54,848 nt of DNA from Ktedonobacteraceae bacterium (GTDB lineage Bacteria > Chloroflexota > Ktedonobacteria > Ktedonobacterales > Ktedonobacteraceae): assembly GCA_019240835.1 (NCBI GenBank), contig JAFAXQ010000044.1:1-54848 (forward strand), given 5' to 3'. Shown here one piece after another: positions 37,585 to 47,881 of the stretch. The notes under the pieces were generated by a model that was not told the origin of the DNA, ran no database searches, and saw only the letters and a program-made list of their open reading frames with translations. Made by a program: the position numbers and the translations under genes. Each line of letters opens with the position of its first letter. The first letter of the stretch is position 1.

Positions 37585-37628
37585 ATAACTACGCAGCAGG
37601 AGTGCAGGCACCCCTGCTGTGTAGTTAT
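37585..37628. terminator. Bidirectional hairpin between receiver gene and amidase gene
   Basis: Arms 37585-37600 and 37613-37628 (ATAACTACGCAGCAGG and complement, one G-T pair) with a 12-nt loop lie between two convergent genes; the right arm covers the amidase stop. Confidence 0.65.
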
Positions 37629-39043
37629 GCTCTCTCTCTGCGATGCCAGTCGGTTAACTGCTGGTAGGCATGAGCGATACGCAAAACCGTAGCCTCTTCA
37701 AAGGCTTTACCTGCGATCTGCAAGCCGATAGGCAGACCGTCTGTCGTGAAGCCGCAAGGGCAGGAGACCGCTGGTAGACCTGCGAGATTGAAGGGCATTG
37801 TCATACGTAAGAGAGCTGTTGTGGCATTTTCAGTAACGCCGTCAATTTCAATATCCTGCCCTATTTGCGCTGTTGGGATGGCGGCGACTGGTAATGTTGG
37901 CAGCACAATGGCATCGACACGCTGTAAAACGGCGCGGATACTGCTAGAGAAGATGCGGCGCTCGTGCTGAGCGCGCAGATAATCTATCGCCGGAGTCTTT
38001 TGCCCTTGCAGCAGACGGGTGCGTACCACCTCGCCATACAGCTCTACCCGCTCGGTTAACCAACCTCGCTGTAGGTGTGCGAGCGTAGCCTCTGGACGCT
38101 GTATAGTGCGGTATAACTCCATGGTGGGTCGCATCAACTCGATGTCCGCCACCTCTGCCCCCTCTTCTGCCAGCACATGTAGCGCTGCACGCCAAGCCAA
38201 GCGAACTTCTGGATCGAGGGGTGTGAAGAACTCCTCCTGTGGTACTCCAAGCTTTAATCCCTGTAGCGAGAGCGGTCCGCGCCCCTCAGTACCGCCGATG
38301 AGTGTTGCTGTGTAGCGACTCGGCGCGATGGGCGGGCCAGCAACACTGTTAGGATCGCGTGGATCATACTTGGCAATGGCATCAAAGAGGATGGCACAAT
38401 CCTGGGCACTACGCCCTAGTGGGCCGACATGATCGAGCGACCAGCTCAGAGGAATAACTCCATAGCAGCTCACGCGCCCATAGGTCGGCTTGAGACCCGT
38501 AATACCACAGCACGCCGCTGGAATGCGAATCGAGCCGCCCGTATCCGTACCGATAGCGCCGGGACACATTCCAGCCGCCACTGCCACCGCTGAGCCGCCA
38601 CTGGAGCCACCGGCTGTATGCCTATGATTCCACGGATTACGCGTCGGGGGTGAGTAAGGACCGTACGCAAACTCAAACGTGTTGGTCTTGCCAATGATAA
38701 TGGCTCCGGCCTTGCGCAGCAGCTCGACTACCAGCGCGTCCTCTTGCGAAATATGATCCGCCAGTACGCGTGAGCCTGCCGTCGTGCGCACACCCTTGAC
38801 AGCGATCAAATCTTTCATAGCAATTGGCATACCGTGAAGTTGGCTGCGGTAGAGCCCCGTACGCATTTCGTGCTCAGCCTGTTCTGCATCTTTAAGTGCC
38901 TGCTCGCGCATCACCGTGATAAATGCTTGAATCTCGCTATCCAGTGTATCAATGCGTTCGAGCGTCTCTATAACTAATTCAGTAGGTGTTATGACACCGG
39001 AATGTATCTCTTCGGCGATTTCTTGTATGGAAGTGTATACCAT
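37625..39043 (-). CDS. Amidase-signature-family amidase (GatA-like)
   Basis: A 472-residue amidase-signature enzyme. The Ser-cisSer-Lys triad is K77 (AMKDL), the cis-Ser of GGSSGGS (147-148) and the nucleophile S171 (DTGGSIR). The usual [10 protein letters not shown] region follows. GatB and GatC are absent nearby, so it may be either GatA of the Glu-tRNA amidotransferase or a general amidase. I chose the ATG at 39043 because GAGG is six bases before it; five more codons upstream are open. Confidence 0.9.
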   Translation of the reverse strand: MVYTSIQEIAEEIHSGVITPTELVIETLERIDTLDSEIQAFITVMREQALKDAEQAEHEMRTGLYRSQLHGMPIAMKDLIAVKGVRTTAGSRVLADHISQEDALVVELLRKAGAIIIGKTNTFEFAYGPYSPPTRNPWNHRHTAGGSSGGSAVAVAAGMCPGAIGTDTGGSIRIPAACCGITGLKPTYGRVSCYGVIPLSWSLDHVGPLGRSAQDCAILFDAIAKYDPRDPNSVAGPPIAPSRYTATLIGGTEGRGPLSLQGLKLGVPQEEFFTPLDPEVRLAWRAALHVLAEEGAEVADIELMRPTMELYRTIQRPEATLAHLQRGWLTERVELYGEVVRTRLLQGQKTPAIDYLRAQHERRIFSSSIRAVLQRVDAIVLPTLPVAAIPTAQIGQDIEIDGVTENATTALLRMTMPFNLAGLPAVSCPCGFTTDGLPIGLQIAGKAFEEATVLRIAHAYQQLTDWHRRERA

Positions 39044-39066
39044 ATAAACCTCAACCAATTTTTGAC

Positions 39067-39435
39067 TTATTGTATGAATTCGAGGACCTTAAGTATCGCT
39101 ATCAAATGTTTCACGAATCGGTCGTATGAAGGTACCAAGTGCAGTCTCTCTAACTTGATCTTTTCACCCATAGGTTGGTACAGGAAGTCTATATCTACAT
39201 CACGCTTTCGTTTAGTACGATTTGCATACGCTTTCTGTACGATGGCCTTGAGTTTCTGTTTTTGATCTTTAGTTAATGCTACGGGAAGCACTAGCGTGTC
39301 CATCTGCTTGCGCCCATATTGTATTAATACCTGCTCAGCAGTTCTGCTCGGTCCGACGATGACTTGAAAGGGAGCCAGCTCTACTTTGAAGTCCTTGAAA
39401 GTTTTGAAGCCGTCTATCTCGACCTGTGTAATCAT
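39067..39435 (-). pseudogene. Internally deleted OLD/SMC-type AAA ATPase remnant
   Basis: A 122-residue frame. Residues 1-29 (MITQVEIDGFKTFKDFKVEL, then APFQVIVGP) are the exact N-terminus of OLD/RecF-like ATPases, but where Walker A (GxNGxGKS) should follow, the sequence jumps to SRTAEQVLIQYGR and an unrelated basic C-terminal segment. The ATPase core is missing. This looks like a gene reduced by an in-frame deletion. Such ATPases are often parts of phage-defence or mobile modules. Confidence 0.6.
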
Positions 39436-39559
39436 ATTCTACTGCCTTGCGCTATTGCATTCCCTCTATTGCTTATGCTAAGCTCTACACGGAAATGCAG
39501 GTCGGCGTGCATTCTTTTCATACCTGGCTATCTTTCTAACGTGTTGAGGAAATTATATC

Positions 39560-40363
39560 ATGACCTACGCTATGGGAGAATATTACGAGCGCGTGAGCGA
39601 CTACGACCTTGAGTATCAGAGCCAGTCGGAGCAGGATGTGCCCTTCTGGAAGGAACTGGTGGTGCGCTACACGCCTCGGCGCGTGTTGGAGCTTGCCTGC
39701 GGCAGCGGACGCATTGGGCTTGAGTTGTTGCATGGCCTCGGTGATTTTGCGCTAGAGGGTCTGGATATCGCGCCGGAGATGCTGGCTGCGTACCGACGCA
39801 AGTTGGAACGTGAACCGGAAGCGATACAACGACGCGTAACGCTGCATGAAGGCGATATGTGCGATTACGAGCTACCCAATAAGGGAACCTTCGACCTGAT
39901 CTTCCTGTCCTTCAACTCCATCTGCCACCTCTACGAGCTTGAGCAACAGCTCAGCGCTTTCAAAGATACCTATGACCACCTCGCTCTCGGTGGACGCTTT
40001 GTTATCGACACCTTTCTGCCTGATATCGACTATCTCAGTAATGCTCTCAATCGGCCTTCGTCTGTCTACTTAGAGGACGAGATTGAGTCGCCCGCTGGCG
40101 ATTTTACCATGCTACTCTATACGAGTCGCAAGTATGACCAGATCGAACAGGCGCAGCACATCGTCTGGATACACGAGAAGTTTTTCCCCACAGGCGAGCA
40201 TGAACGCTACCTAACGAACCTTGATATGCACGTCTTCTTTCCTCGCGAACTGCAATTGCTCTTCCTAGCAAGCGATTTCAGCATAGAAGCTATCTACGGC
40301 AGTTACGATTGGAAGCCATTTGGCAGAGGAATGCGGCAAATTGTAGTCGGGCGCAAACGTTGA
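39560..40363 (+). CDS. Class I SAM-dependent methyltransferase
   Basis: A 267-residue methyltransferase with motif I LELACGSGRIGLELL (residues 43-57), motif II GLDIAPEML and motif III HEGDMCDYEL, then FDLIFLSFNSICHLYE. Its substrate is not evident. It ends where the predicted promoter of the next gene begins (the stop TGA lies inside its -35 box). Confidence 0.9.
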   Translation: MTYAMGEYYERVSDYDLEYQSQSEQDVPFWKELVVRYTPRRVLELACGSGRIGLELLHGLGDFALEGLDIAPEMLAAYRRKLEREPEAIQRRVTLHEGDMCDYELPNKGTFDLIFLSFNSICHLYELEQQLSAFKDTYDHLALGGRFVIDTFLPDIDYLSNALNRPSSVYLEDEIESPAGDFTMLLYTSRKYDQIEQAQHIVWIHEKFFPTGEHERYLTNLDMHVFFPRELQLLFLASDFSIEAIYGSYDWKPFGRGMRQIVVGRKR

Positions 40364-40389
40364 CGTTCCACTGCTAGAAGTGTTAGAAT
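40360..40389 (+). promoter_or_regulatory. Promoter of the suf operon
   Basis: TTGACG (40360-40365) and TAGAAT (40384-40389) are 18 nt apart. This would give a leader of about 95 nt before the Rrf2 GTG start. An Rrf2 protein would be expected to bind here for feedback control. Confidence 0.5.
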
Positions 40390-40488
40390 ATATCCTAGTG
40401 AAGAAGTCGGATTAAGCTAGTGCTAGGCTGTGCAAGAGCTGTGCCGCTCGATGAGGCCGTGTTCGGGCACAAGAAGGAAGAGGCCATC

Positions 40489-41022
40489 GTGTTACGAGTA
40501 TCTACAAAGGGTGAGTACGGCGTGCGCATAATGGTCGATCTGGCTCGCCATTATAATGGACGCCCCCGTTCTCTGACAGACATTGCGCAGGCAGAGATGT
40601 TGCCGCTGGCATATTTAGAGCAATTGGTGAAGTTATTGCGTGAGGCTTGTCCCCCGCTGGTGACAAGTACCCGTGGAGCACATGGCGGCTATCGCCTGAG
40701 CCGTAGTCCAGACAAGATCACAATGGGCGAGATAGTACGTGTACTTGAGGGACCAATAGCACCAATGATCTGCGCTGTTGAAGGGGATATGACCCAGGTA
40801 TGTGGGTTCCTCGACTCATGCAGAACAAAATATCTCTGGGCTAAGGTGCGCGACGCAGTTGCCCATACCCTTGATACGATGACTCTGGCCGACTTGATGA
40901 ACGAGTCATCGGAACAAGACAAAGGTATGCCTGCTCATTTCATCGCGCTCTCTGACGTTCATGTAGGGGCTTTCTACATCCCTAAGCAGCAGGGCGAACC
41001 CGAAGTTCGGCCCCTGTCATAA
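40489..41022 (+). CDS. Rrf2-family Fe-S-sensing regulator (IscR/SufR-like)
   Basis: A 177-residue winged-helix regulator. The HTH lies in LTDIAQAEMLPLAYLEQLVK and the wing in RGAHGGYRLSR. Three cysteines, C95, C105 and C111 (ICAVEG, QVCGFL, DSCRTK), fit Fe-S ligands. A C-terminal extension of about 25 residues follows. The frame is open 23 codons further upstream, but the GTG at 40489 with GGAAGAGG gives the standard VSTKGEYGVR start. It is first in the operon before sufC, so it should regulate Fe-S cluster assembly. Confidence 0.9.
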   Translation: MLRVSTKGEYGVRIMVDLARHYNGRPRSLTDIAQAEMLPLAYLEQLVKLLREACPPLVTSTRGAHGGYRLSRSPDKITMGEIVRVLEGPIAPMICAVEGDMTQVCGFLDSCRTKYLWAKVRDAVAHTLDTMTLADLMNESSEQDKGMPAHFIALSDVHVGAFYIPKQQGEPEVRPLS

Positions 41023-41052
41023 ATCATTGCATAAGGAAGGTGTGTTTCGGTA

Positions 41053-41877
41053 ATGGCATCTGAACTGGTAATTAAGAACCTTCATGCAAATATTGAAGGT
41101 AAGCCAATTCTGCGTGGTGTGGACCTGCTGGTGCGGCAGGGTGAAATTCATGCGCTGATGGGGCCTAATGGCTCTGGCAAGAGCACGCTAGCAAACGTGA
41201 TTATGGGCAACCCGAAGTATGAAGTGACCGACGGTGAAATCTGGTTTAAGGGCGAAAATATTCTGGAGTACTCTCCCGACCGACGGGCACGCATGCGCCT
41301 GTTTCTGGCTTTCCAGTATCCTATGGCTATCCCTGGTGTAAGTGTGGCTAATTTTCTCCGTCGCTCCCTTGAGGCCGTGCGCGAAGGCAATAAGCCATTG
41401 GAGGAGGGCGAGAATCCTACAGGCAAGGTGAGCAAGCGCAAAAGCATTGCTCCTGGTGAGTTCCGTAAGTTGCTGCAGGCCAAGATGAAGCTCCTCAAGG
41501 TAGATAATAGCTTCATTAACCGCTCCATCAATGATGGCTTCTCTGGCGGTGAGAAAAAGCGTGCAGAGATTCTGCAAATGGCCCTGCTAGAGCCTGAGAT
41601 TGCGCTCATGGACGAGACCGACTCTGGTCTGGATATTGACGCACTTAGGATCGTGTCAGAGAGCGTCAATGCCTTGACGGGCCCTAACCTGGGTGTCTTG
41701 CTCATCACACACTACCAGCGTATTCTCGGCTATATCGAGCCTGACTTTGTACATGTGATGTTTGATGGTCGTATCGTCAAATCAGGTGGTAAGGGGCTGG
41801 CGCTGGAGCTGGAGGAGAAAGGCTATGAATGGCTCAAGCCCGCTGATGCAGGGAATGAGGTGACTGCCGATGCCTAA
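41053..41877 (+). CDS. sufC: Fe-S cluster assembly ATPase SufC
   Basis: A 274-residue ABC-type ATPase that drives the SufBCD scaffold. Walker [10 protein letters not shown] (37-45), signature FSGGEKKR (near 163-170) and Walker [13 protein letters not shown] are present. It has an insertion near residues 115-135 ([19 protein letters not shown]) that makes it about 25 residues longer than usual. AAGGAAGG precedes the ATG. The stop overlaps the next start. Confidence 0.95.
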   Translation: MASELVIKNLHANIEGKPILRGVDLLVRQGEIHALMGPNGSGKSTLANVIMGNPKYEVTDGEIWFKGENILEYSPDRRARMRLFLAFQYPMAIPGVSVANFLRRSLEAVREGNKPLEEGENPTGKVSKRKSIAPGEFRKLLQAKMKLLKVDNSFINRSINDGFSGGEKKRAEILQMALLEPEIALMDETDSGLDIDALRIVSESVNALTGPNLGVLLITHYQRILGYIEPDFVHVMFDGRIVKSGGKGLALELEEKGYEWLKPADAGNEVTADA

Positions 41878-43321
41878 TGCGATGGCAACAGACTTCTCAC
41901 GTGGCGCAGTAGAAGAACTGTCGCGCCAGAAAAGTGAGCCTGCATGGATGTTGCAGAAGCGTCTGCACGCCTGGGAAGTCTACGAGAACACGCCAACTCC
42001 TTTGGGACGCCGTGGGGACTTGGGTACATTGCGGGCCGTCTCGAATTTCAAATTTCAACAGTTGACGCCCTTTGTTCCTGCGCAAAAAGGCGAGAAACTG
42101 CCTGCGGCTATAGAGGAATCGCTGCACGGGTCACTAGTCAACGTATATGCTGGTCTGATCGTACAGCACAATGGTTCGGTCATTCACGCCGCATTGAGCG
42201 AGGAACTTAAACAGCAAGGGGTGATCCTCACCGACCTGGATACGGCGGTGCGCGAGTATCCTGAACTGGTGCAAAAGTACTTTATGACCGAGTGCGTACC
42301 AGTAGAAAGCAGTAAGTACACGGCACTGCACGCGGCCTTCTGGAGCGGAGGCTTCTTCCTCTACGTTCCCAAGAGCGTTGAGATCGAAAATCCTATCCTA
42401 GCGCAGGTCTGGATCGATGCCTCTACGGCTGCTACCTTCTCTCATACGCTGATTGTTGCCGACGAGATGAGCAGTGTGCGCTTCGTCGAAGAGTACACCT
42501 CTGACGTTGCACAGGAGCGCCTTGCACTACTTGACGATGTCGTGGAAGTATACGCTCAGGCTGAGTCGCGTGTCGAATTCAGTAACTTGCAGAATCTAGG
42601 GCAGAACATCTGGAATATTACGCATAAGAACGCTGTCTATGGCAAAGATGGCAGCGTCACATTTGTGATGGCTGACCTAGGCAGCAAGCTCACACACGAG
42701 ACCATTGGAGCTAGCCTTAGGGGCAACGGCAGTGCGGGTGAATTGGTTGGCGTCTTCTTTACCGACAACGATCAGCGCTATGCCATCAACACCCTCTCTG
42801 ATCACGCGGCTCTCTCGACCAACGCAGAGACACTTGTCAAAGGTGTGCTCACTGATGAATCGCGTGTGGAGTTTGATGGCATGATCCGCGTGCGCTCTAA
42901 GGCACAGCAGACGGCCTCCTTCCTCTCGGCGCATGGATTGTTGTTGAGCAAGAAGGCCCGTGCCGAACTGATTCCTGGCCTGGAAATTGCGGCTAACGAG
43001 GTTAGTGCCAGTCATGGTGCCACTAGCGGTCAGATCGACGAGGAACAGCTCTTCTACCTGATGGTACGTGGTATTCCCCGTGACGAGGCTGAGCGTATCA
43101 TCGTGCAGGGTTTCTTCGAGCCTGTGTTACAACGCATTCCCCTGGAGAAGCTGCGCATCCGCCTGCGTCGGAGTATTGTGCGCCGTATGCGTGGAGCCTA
43201 CCAAGCTGAGGCCGATACTTGGGTTGATGCTCAGGAGCGCTGGGAGATTGAGGATGTCGATGAGGGTGCTGTTAGTCTAGATGAACACTCCGAAGAGGAA
43301 ATCAAGCTTGCCGAATATTAG
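41870..43321 (+). CDS. sufD: SufD-type Fe-S cluster assembly scaffold subunit
   Basis: A 483-residue SufB/SufD-family beta-helix protein. The late motif [19 protein letters not shown] (near residue 380) has the His and the GxxDxEQLFYLxSRG pattern typical of SufD; the SufB motif (HEATTSK) is absent. Only one SufB/D protein is encoded here, so SufB, if present, is elsewhere. It starts at ATG 41870, overlapping the sufC stop by eight bases, which suggests coupling. The stop is followed by GTAGGGGC. Confidence 0.88.
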   Translation: MPNAMATDFSRGAVEELSRQKSEPAWMLQKRLHAWEVYENTPTPLGRRGDLGTLRAVSNFKFQQLTPFVPAQKGEKLPAAIEESLHGSLVNVYAGLIVQHNGSVIHAALSEELKQQGVILTDLDTAVREYPELVQKYFMTECVPVESSKYTALHAAFWSGGFFLYVPKSVEIENPILAQVWIDASTAATFSHTLIVADEMSSVRFVEEYTSDVAQERLALLDDVVEVYAQAESRVEFSNLQNLGQNIWNITHKNAVYGKDGSVTFVMADLGSKLTHETIGASLRGNGSAGELVGVFFTDNDQRYAINTLSDHAALSTNAETLVKGVLTDESRVEFDGMIRVRSKAQQTASFLSAHGLLLSKKARAELIPGLEIAANEVSASHGATSGQIDEEQLFYLMVRGIPRDEAERIIVQGFFEPVLQRIPLEKLRIRLRRSIVRRMRGAYQAEADTWVDAQERWEIEDVDEGAVSLDEHSEEEIKLAEY

Positions 43322-43391
43322 TAGGGGCGAGAGAAGAGGGGTAAGGTGAGGTGGGAAGGAACCCTTGCACTCGCCCTTGAAGGGAAAAACT

Positions 43392-44675
43392 ATGTTACTA
43401 TCGGATAATGCTGCCGCAACCCATGCGCCACAGTTGACCTACAAAGCAAGATGGACCGCCTACGATATTCGTGACGATTTTCCCATCTTGTCGCAGCAAG
43501 TGCATGGTAAACCCCTAGTCTATCTCGATAGCACTGCCAGTTCGCAGAAGCCGAATGCCGTCATTGATACCATGAACGTCTACTACCAGACCTACCATGC
43601 TAACGTGCATCGCGGCGTGTACCAGATTAGCGAAGAGGCAACGGCGGCAATGGAAAAGGCCCGCGTTAAGGTAGCGCGCTTCATCAATGCGCGCCAGAGC
43701 AAGCAGGTTATTTTCACAAGTGGTACTACTGGGAGCATTAACCTGGTTGCCTATAGCTGGGGCTACGCCAATATTCATACTGGTGATCTCATCGTCCTGA
43801 CCGAGATGGAGCATCATAGTAATCTCGTTCCCTGGCAATTGCTTGCTCAGCGTAGTGGTGCCCGTCTCGAATTCATCCCCGTGACAGATGGTGGCCTGTT
43901 GCGTCTGGACATATACGAGCAATTGTTGCAACAGCAGCCCAAGTTGGTGGCATTCACGCATATGTCGAATGTGCTGGGCACGATCAACCCGGCGCAGCAG
44001 ATGATTGCGCAAGCCCATGCGGCGGGTGCGCTTGTTCTGCTCGATGCGGCGCAGAGTGTGCCGCATATACCGCTAGATGTACAGGCGCTTGATGTGGATT
44101 TTCTCGCTTTCAGCGGGCATAAAATGTTGGGTCCGACCGGTATAGGTGTGCTCTACGGTAAGCGTGACCTGCTCGAAGCGATGCCGCCATTCATGGGTGG
44201 CGGTGACATGATACGCACGGTGCATCTACGCGAATCAAAGTGGAATGATCTGCCGTGGAAGTTTGAGGCGGGGACGCCAGCGATTGCCGAAGCAATCGGC
44301 TTGGGTACGGCAGTTGACTACCTCAATACGTTAGACATGGAACAGGTGAGGCAGCACGAGCAAGAAATGACCGTCTATGCGATGGCACAACTCCAGGCCA
44401 TTCCTCAGCTCAAAATCTATGGTCCATCACCCGCGCAGCGGGGAGGAGTGGTCTCTTTTACCCTGGACGACATTCACCCGCATGATCTAGCCTCTATCCT
44501 TGACCAGGAAACAGGTGTGGCGATACGTGCAGGGCATCACTGCGCGCAGCCTCTCATGGAACGGTATGAGCTAACCGCCACCGCTCGCGCCAGTTTCTAC
44601 GTATATACAATTAAAGAAGATATTGATACACTGGTGCAAGGGCTAAAGAAAGCACAGCAGATTTTCACCCTGTAG
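43392..44675 (+). CDS. sufS: Cysteine desulfurase SufS
   Basis: A 427-residue class II cysteine desulfurase supplying sulfur for clusters. PLP-binding K244 lies in FSGHKMLGPTG and catalytic C384 in GHHCAQPLMERY. The class-II structure and length are normal. I chose ATG 43392 (AAGGGAAAAACT upstream) over the TTG nine codons earlier. Its partner SufU follows after about 50 nt that include a repeat piece. Confidence 0.95.
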   Translation: MLLSDNAAATHAPQLTYKARWTAYDIRDDFPILSQQVHGKPLVYLDSTASSQKPNAVIDTMNVYYQTYHANVHRGVYQISEEATAAMEKARVKVARFINARQSKQVIFTSGTTGSINLVAYSWGYANIHTGDLIVLTEMEHHSNLVPWQLLAQRSGARLEFIPVTDGGLLRLDIYEQLLQQQPKLVAFTHMSNVLGTINPAQQMIAQAHAAGALVLLDAAQSVPHIPLDVQALDVDFLAFSGHKMLGPTGIGVLYGKRDLLEAMPPFMGGGDMIRTVHLRESKWNDLPWKFEAGTPAIAEAIGLGTAVDYLNTLDMEQVRQHEQEMTVYAMAQLQAIPQLKIYGPSPAQRGGVVSFTLDDIHPHDLASILDQETGVAIRAGHHCAQPLMERYELTATARASFYVYTIKEDIDTLVQGLKKAQQIFTL

Positions 44676-44725
44676 GGGCCCGGTTTACCGTGCCCACAGT
44701 GCCCGCGAGAGAAGAGGATATGCCT

Positions 44726-45121
44726 ATGTCAATGGACTATCGTGAATATATTCTGGACCACTACCGCAATCCACGTAACTATGGGAAGCTTGAGCATCCC
44801 ACCGTCCACTGCGAGGACGTGAATCCCTTGTGTGGAGATCAGCTCGGCATGGATCTGCTAGTCGAGGAAGATCATGTCACGGCGATACGCTTCCAGGGGC
44901 GTGGCTGCGCTATTAGTCAGGCTGCGGCGTCGATGCTCTCGGAGATGGTAGAGGGTAAGACGGTAGAAGAGGTCGTACAATTGGGCAAGGAAGATGTGCT
45001 TGATGCTCTGGGTGTTCCGATCAGCCCGGCGCGTATGAAGTGTGCCTTTTTATCCCTGCGTGTACTCCATCGTGGACTGGCTATTGCTGGCTTAGAAAAA
45101 ACTAAAGAGGAAGAAGAGTAG
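44726..45121 (+). CDS. sufU: Sulfur carrier/transfer protein SufU
   Basis: A 131-residue IscU-fold protein that accepts sulfur from SufS. Zinc/sulfur ligands are C36 and D38 (PLCGDQ), C61 (GRGCAISQ) and C106 (RMKCAFL), the SufU arrangement. Upstream open codons reach 44690, but they fall in a GTAGGGGCCC repeat. ATGs at 44720, 44726 and 44732 are all possible; AGAGG is best spaced for 44726. Confidence 0.92.
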   Translation: MSMDYREYILDHYRNPRNYGKLEHPTVHCEDVNPLCGDQLGMDLLVEEDHVTAIRFQGRGCAISQAAASMLSEMVEGKTVEEVVQLGKEDVLDALGVPISPARMKCAFLSLRVLHRGLAIAGLEKTKEEEE

Positions 45122-45129
45122 CGCGCACT

Positions 45130-45450
45130 ATGACGGATCTTATCAAGGTAGCAGAGGTAAACGAGATAGAAGAGGGCACAATGATGCAGGTAGAGGTAGA
45201 CGGTGAGCTGGTCTGCCTGGCAAAAGTGGATGGTGTTGTCTGTGCCCTTAGCGATAATTGTACTCATATCGGTGGTCCATTGAACGAAGGAGAACTGGAA
45301 GGGTATGAGGTTACCTGTCCCTGGCATGGTGCGCAGTTTGACGTCCGCACGGGTAAGGTGTTGTGCGGGCCAGCGCGGCAGGATGTTCCCACCTACCCAG
45401 TCAAGGTAGAGGGTGAGTCAGTTTTCATCAGTCTCCCAAACGAGGAATAG
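45130..45450 (+). CDS. Rieske [2Fe-2S] ferredoxin
   Basis: A 106-residue soluble Rieske protein. The cluster ligands are C44-x-H46 (DNCTHIGG) and C63-x2-H66 (TCPWHGAQ), with the usual 16-residue spacing. Such proteins often end suf operons and may donate electrons to cluster assembly. It starts nine bases after the sufU stop and is co-directional. Confidence 0.93.
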   Translation: MTDLIKVAEVNEIEEGTMMQVEVDGELVCLAKVDGVVCALSDNCTHIGGPLNEGELEGYEVTCPWHGAQFDVRTGKVLCGPARQDVPTYPVKVEGESVFISLPNEE

Positions 45451-45566
45451 TAGCGAGCATGACCCTTGCGGTCACTATGCTCGCTAACCCGCAGGTTTGT
45501 TTGCTCTTGATATTTGTTCTAAGATCCTCTACAATGGCCCATAATCTCAGTATGTCCAGGAGGGTT

Positions 45567-46166
45567 ATGGAAGGCAGGTCACATCTCCTACTTGCTCTAA
45601 CTGCCGGAGTTGTTCTTGATAGTGTGGTTCACTTGACGGGCGAGCCGCTCACACTAGCGAAGACTGTCCCGCTGATGCTGCTGGTGAGAAAGGCAGTATA
45701 TTATCTGGCAGTAGGCTTTGGTTCGCTTTTACCGGATATCGACAATGCGCGTAGTACGCTAGGAAGTCGCTTTGGCATCGTGAGCAAGGAAATTCAGCGT
45801 ATTGCCGGGCACCGTACGCTATTCCATAGTTTACTTGGGCTTATGCTAGGATCGTTACTAGCTATTAGTGCGGAGCAAGTGGTAATCTATTTGCTGAAGC
45901 AGCGCGGTTTGTTTCTCCCAGCATCGTTTGTAGCAGGCTCACACCTCGTTTTCTTCGGTGTCCTGTTTGGCTGTATTATGCACATAGCTGCAGATGCCTT
46001 GACATTAGGTGGAGTTCCGCTACTGTGGCCCAGCCACAAGCGTTATGGCTTTCCGCCCAATTCGCGCTGGCGTTTTCGCACGGGGACATGGCCTGAGTTT
46101 GTCATTGTCTGGTCGTTTATAATTCTAGTGAGTATTGGTATCTGGCAATCGGTGATCTTTGTGTAA
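45567..46166 (+). CDS. YdjM/DUF457-like membrane metal-dependent hydrolase
   Basis: A 199-residue inner-membrane protein with several helices. The opening EGRSHLLLALTAGVVLDS, then LLPDIDNARSTLGSRFG and GHRTLFHSLLGL, give the His/Asp metal motifs of the DUF457/YdjM family. AGGAGGGTT precedes ATG 45567. An open frame reaches 45459, but without a ribosome site. Confidence 0.8.
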   Translation: MEGRSHLLLALTAGVVLDSVVHLTGEPLTLAKTVPLMLLVRKAVYYLAVGFGSLLPDIDNARSTLGSRFGIVSKEIQRIAGHRTLFHSLLGLMLGSLLAISAEQVVIYLLKQRGLFLPASFVAGSHLVFFGVLFGCIMHIAADALTLGGVPLLWPSHKRYGFPPNSRWRFRTGTWPEFVIVWSFIILVSIGIWQSVIFV

Positions 46167-46168
46167 AC

Positions 46169-47875
46169 ATGAAGAGATTTGATAGCAGGATGCAACAGCG
46201 GGTAGCTTGGCTGCTACTGGCTGTCATATTGATCGTCTATATAGTGTTCATGAGCCAGCAGGTTCTACTAAGATACGACATATTTAAAGCTACAGCGTTT
46301 GACTTGGGCAACATGGATCAGGTACTTTGGAATACCCTGCATGGTCGTCTTTTCCAGTTTACTAATCAAGGTGCCGATTGGTATGGGCCACCTACACGCC
46401 TAGCCATTCATTTTGAGCCAATCATCCTGCCGCTCTCATTGCTCTATCTTTTTCAACCGCAGCCGCGCATTCTGCTGATCTTTCAGACACTCATGCTTGC
46501 GTTTGGGGCACTACCAGTCTTCTTGCTAGCGCGTCGGCGTGTGGTAGATCTGCCCTTGTTCGCAACAGTAATGGCGGCTATGTACCTGTTCATGCCTGCT
46601 TTGCTCGGCGTGAATCTCTTCGATTTCCACCCGCTGAGTCTGGCTACGCCGCTACTGCTGTATGCCGTCCTGGCTATAGACTGCAGGCGCTATGTGTGGG
46701 GTATCGTGGCACTGATCTTGGCCGCTGCCTGTAAAGAAGACGTGCCACTGACCGTTGCACTACTCGGCTTATTACTGGTCTGCAAGTACAAGTTGCCACC
46801 ACGCTTAGGTACAGTGCTTATCGTTGGTGGTCTGCTGTGGAGTCTACTCGCCTTCTTTGTGATAATTCCTCATTTCTACCCTGGTGCACAGCACAACAAC
46901 TATTGGTATCGCTACGAGACTTTAGGTAGCTCACCGGGAGCTGCAATAGTCAATATTCTGCTACATCCCTGGTTGCTGTTCACAACATTTATCACCCTTG
47001 ACCGCTTATACTACCTGGCAAACCTTTTGCGCAGTACAGGATTTTTAGCATTGCTTGCTCCAGAGTGGTTGCTGCCAGCCTTACCTGCGCTAGCTATTAA
47101 CCTGCTCAGTACCGATGCATTGCTCTACAGTGGCGTCTTCCAGTATAACGCTACCATTATTCCTTTTATTATGCTCGCCTCCATCGAAGGTACACACCGC
47201 ATCCTTACGCTCTGGCATATGTGGCGTGGTGACTTCACGCCATTGCTCTCTACGAAAAACATAATTGTGCAACAGAAAACACTACTGGCAAGGTTTGTGC
47301 GAGAAGCGAGCGTCAGACTTTTGCGCCAATTTCAGTACAAAAACTTGACGGACACCCTCGCACAGGTAGGTCACCGCCAATGGCAGCGGTTTGGCGCTAC
47401 CATGATACCTCTAGCCAAGGGCCTGGGAAAGGCACGTCTGCAACAGGTGCTCTATGGGTGGCTGCTAGCTATGTGTGTGCTCAATTTTGTCATCATGGCC
47501 CCTCCGCTTAGTGCCTTCTGGCCCGATCACCCCCTAGGGAGTCGCGAACAACACGTTGAGCATTTACTTGCTATGATTCCCTCCAATGCCTCTGTTAGCG
47601 CAAGCAGCACCCTCAACCCGCATCTGAGCCAACGCCTGTATATCACCCTATTTCCTGAGATCACCTTCTCTTCTTCGGTGAGACAGGTCAACACTGTGGT
47701 GCAATATATTATTGTTGATCTCAACAGTCTTTTCCCTGAAGACCGCGTTAAGACAACTAACGAACTCAACCAACTGGTGAACTCTGGCCAATTCCGTGTC
47801 TTAGCGCGTGCTGAAGGAGTAGTGTTGTTAGAGCGAGCCTTCCATGAAAGAAAAGTCTTGAGTGCCGAAGGGTGA
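46169..47875 (+). CDS. DUF2079 polytopic membrane protein
   Basis: A 568-residue membrane protein with about ten helices. The opening motif LLRYDIFKATAFDLGNMDQV and the following NTLHGRLFQFTNQG are hallmarks of DUF2079 (glycosyltransferase-C-like). A loop near residues 360-410 is basic. It follows the YdjM-like gene by two bases, so the two are co-transcribed. The function is unknown; lipid-linked sugar transfer is a guess from family fold. Confidence 0.88.
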   Translation: MKRFDSRMQQRVAWLLLAVILIVYIVFMSQQVLLRYDIFKATAFDLGNMDQVLWNTLHGRLFQFTNQGADWYGPPTRLAIHFEPIILPLSLLYLFQPQPRILLIFQTLMLAFGALPVFLLARRRVVDLPLFATVMAAMYLFMPALLGVNLFDFHPLSLATPLLLYAVLAIDCRRYVWGIVALILAAACKEDVPLTVALLGLLLVCKYKLPPRLGTVLIVGGLLWSLLAFFVIIPHFYPGAQHNNYWYRYETLGSSPGAAIVNILLHPWLLFTTFITLDRLYYLANLLRSTGFLALLAPEWLLPALPALAINLLSTDALLYSGVFQYNATIIPFIMLASIEGTHRILTLWHMWRGDFTPLLSTKNIIVQQKTLLARFVREASVRLLRQFQYKNLTDTLAQVGHRQWQRFGATMIPLAKGLGKARLQQVLYGWLLAMCVLNFVIMAPPLSAFWPDHPLGSREQHVEHLLAMIPSNASVSASSTLNPHLSQRLYITLFPEITFSSSVRQVNTVVQYIIVDLNSLFPEDRVKTTNELNQLVNSGQFRVLARAEGVVLLERAFHERKVLSAEG

Positions 47876-47881
47876 CAGCCC

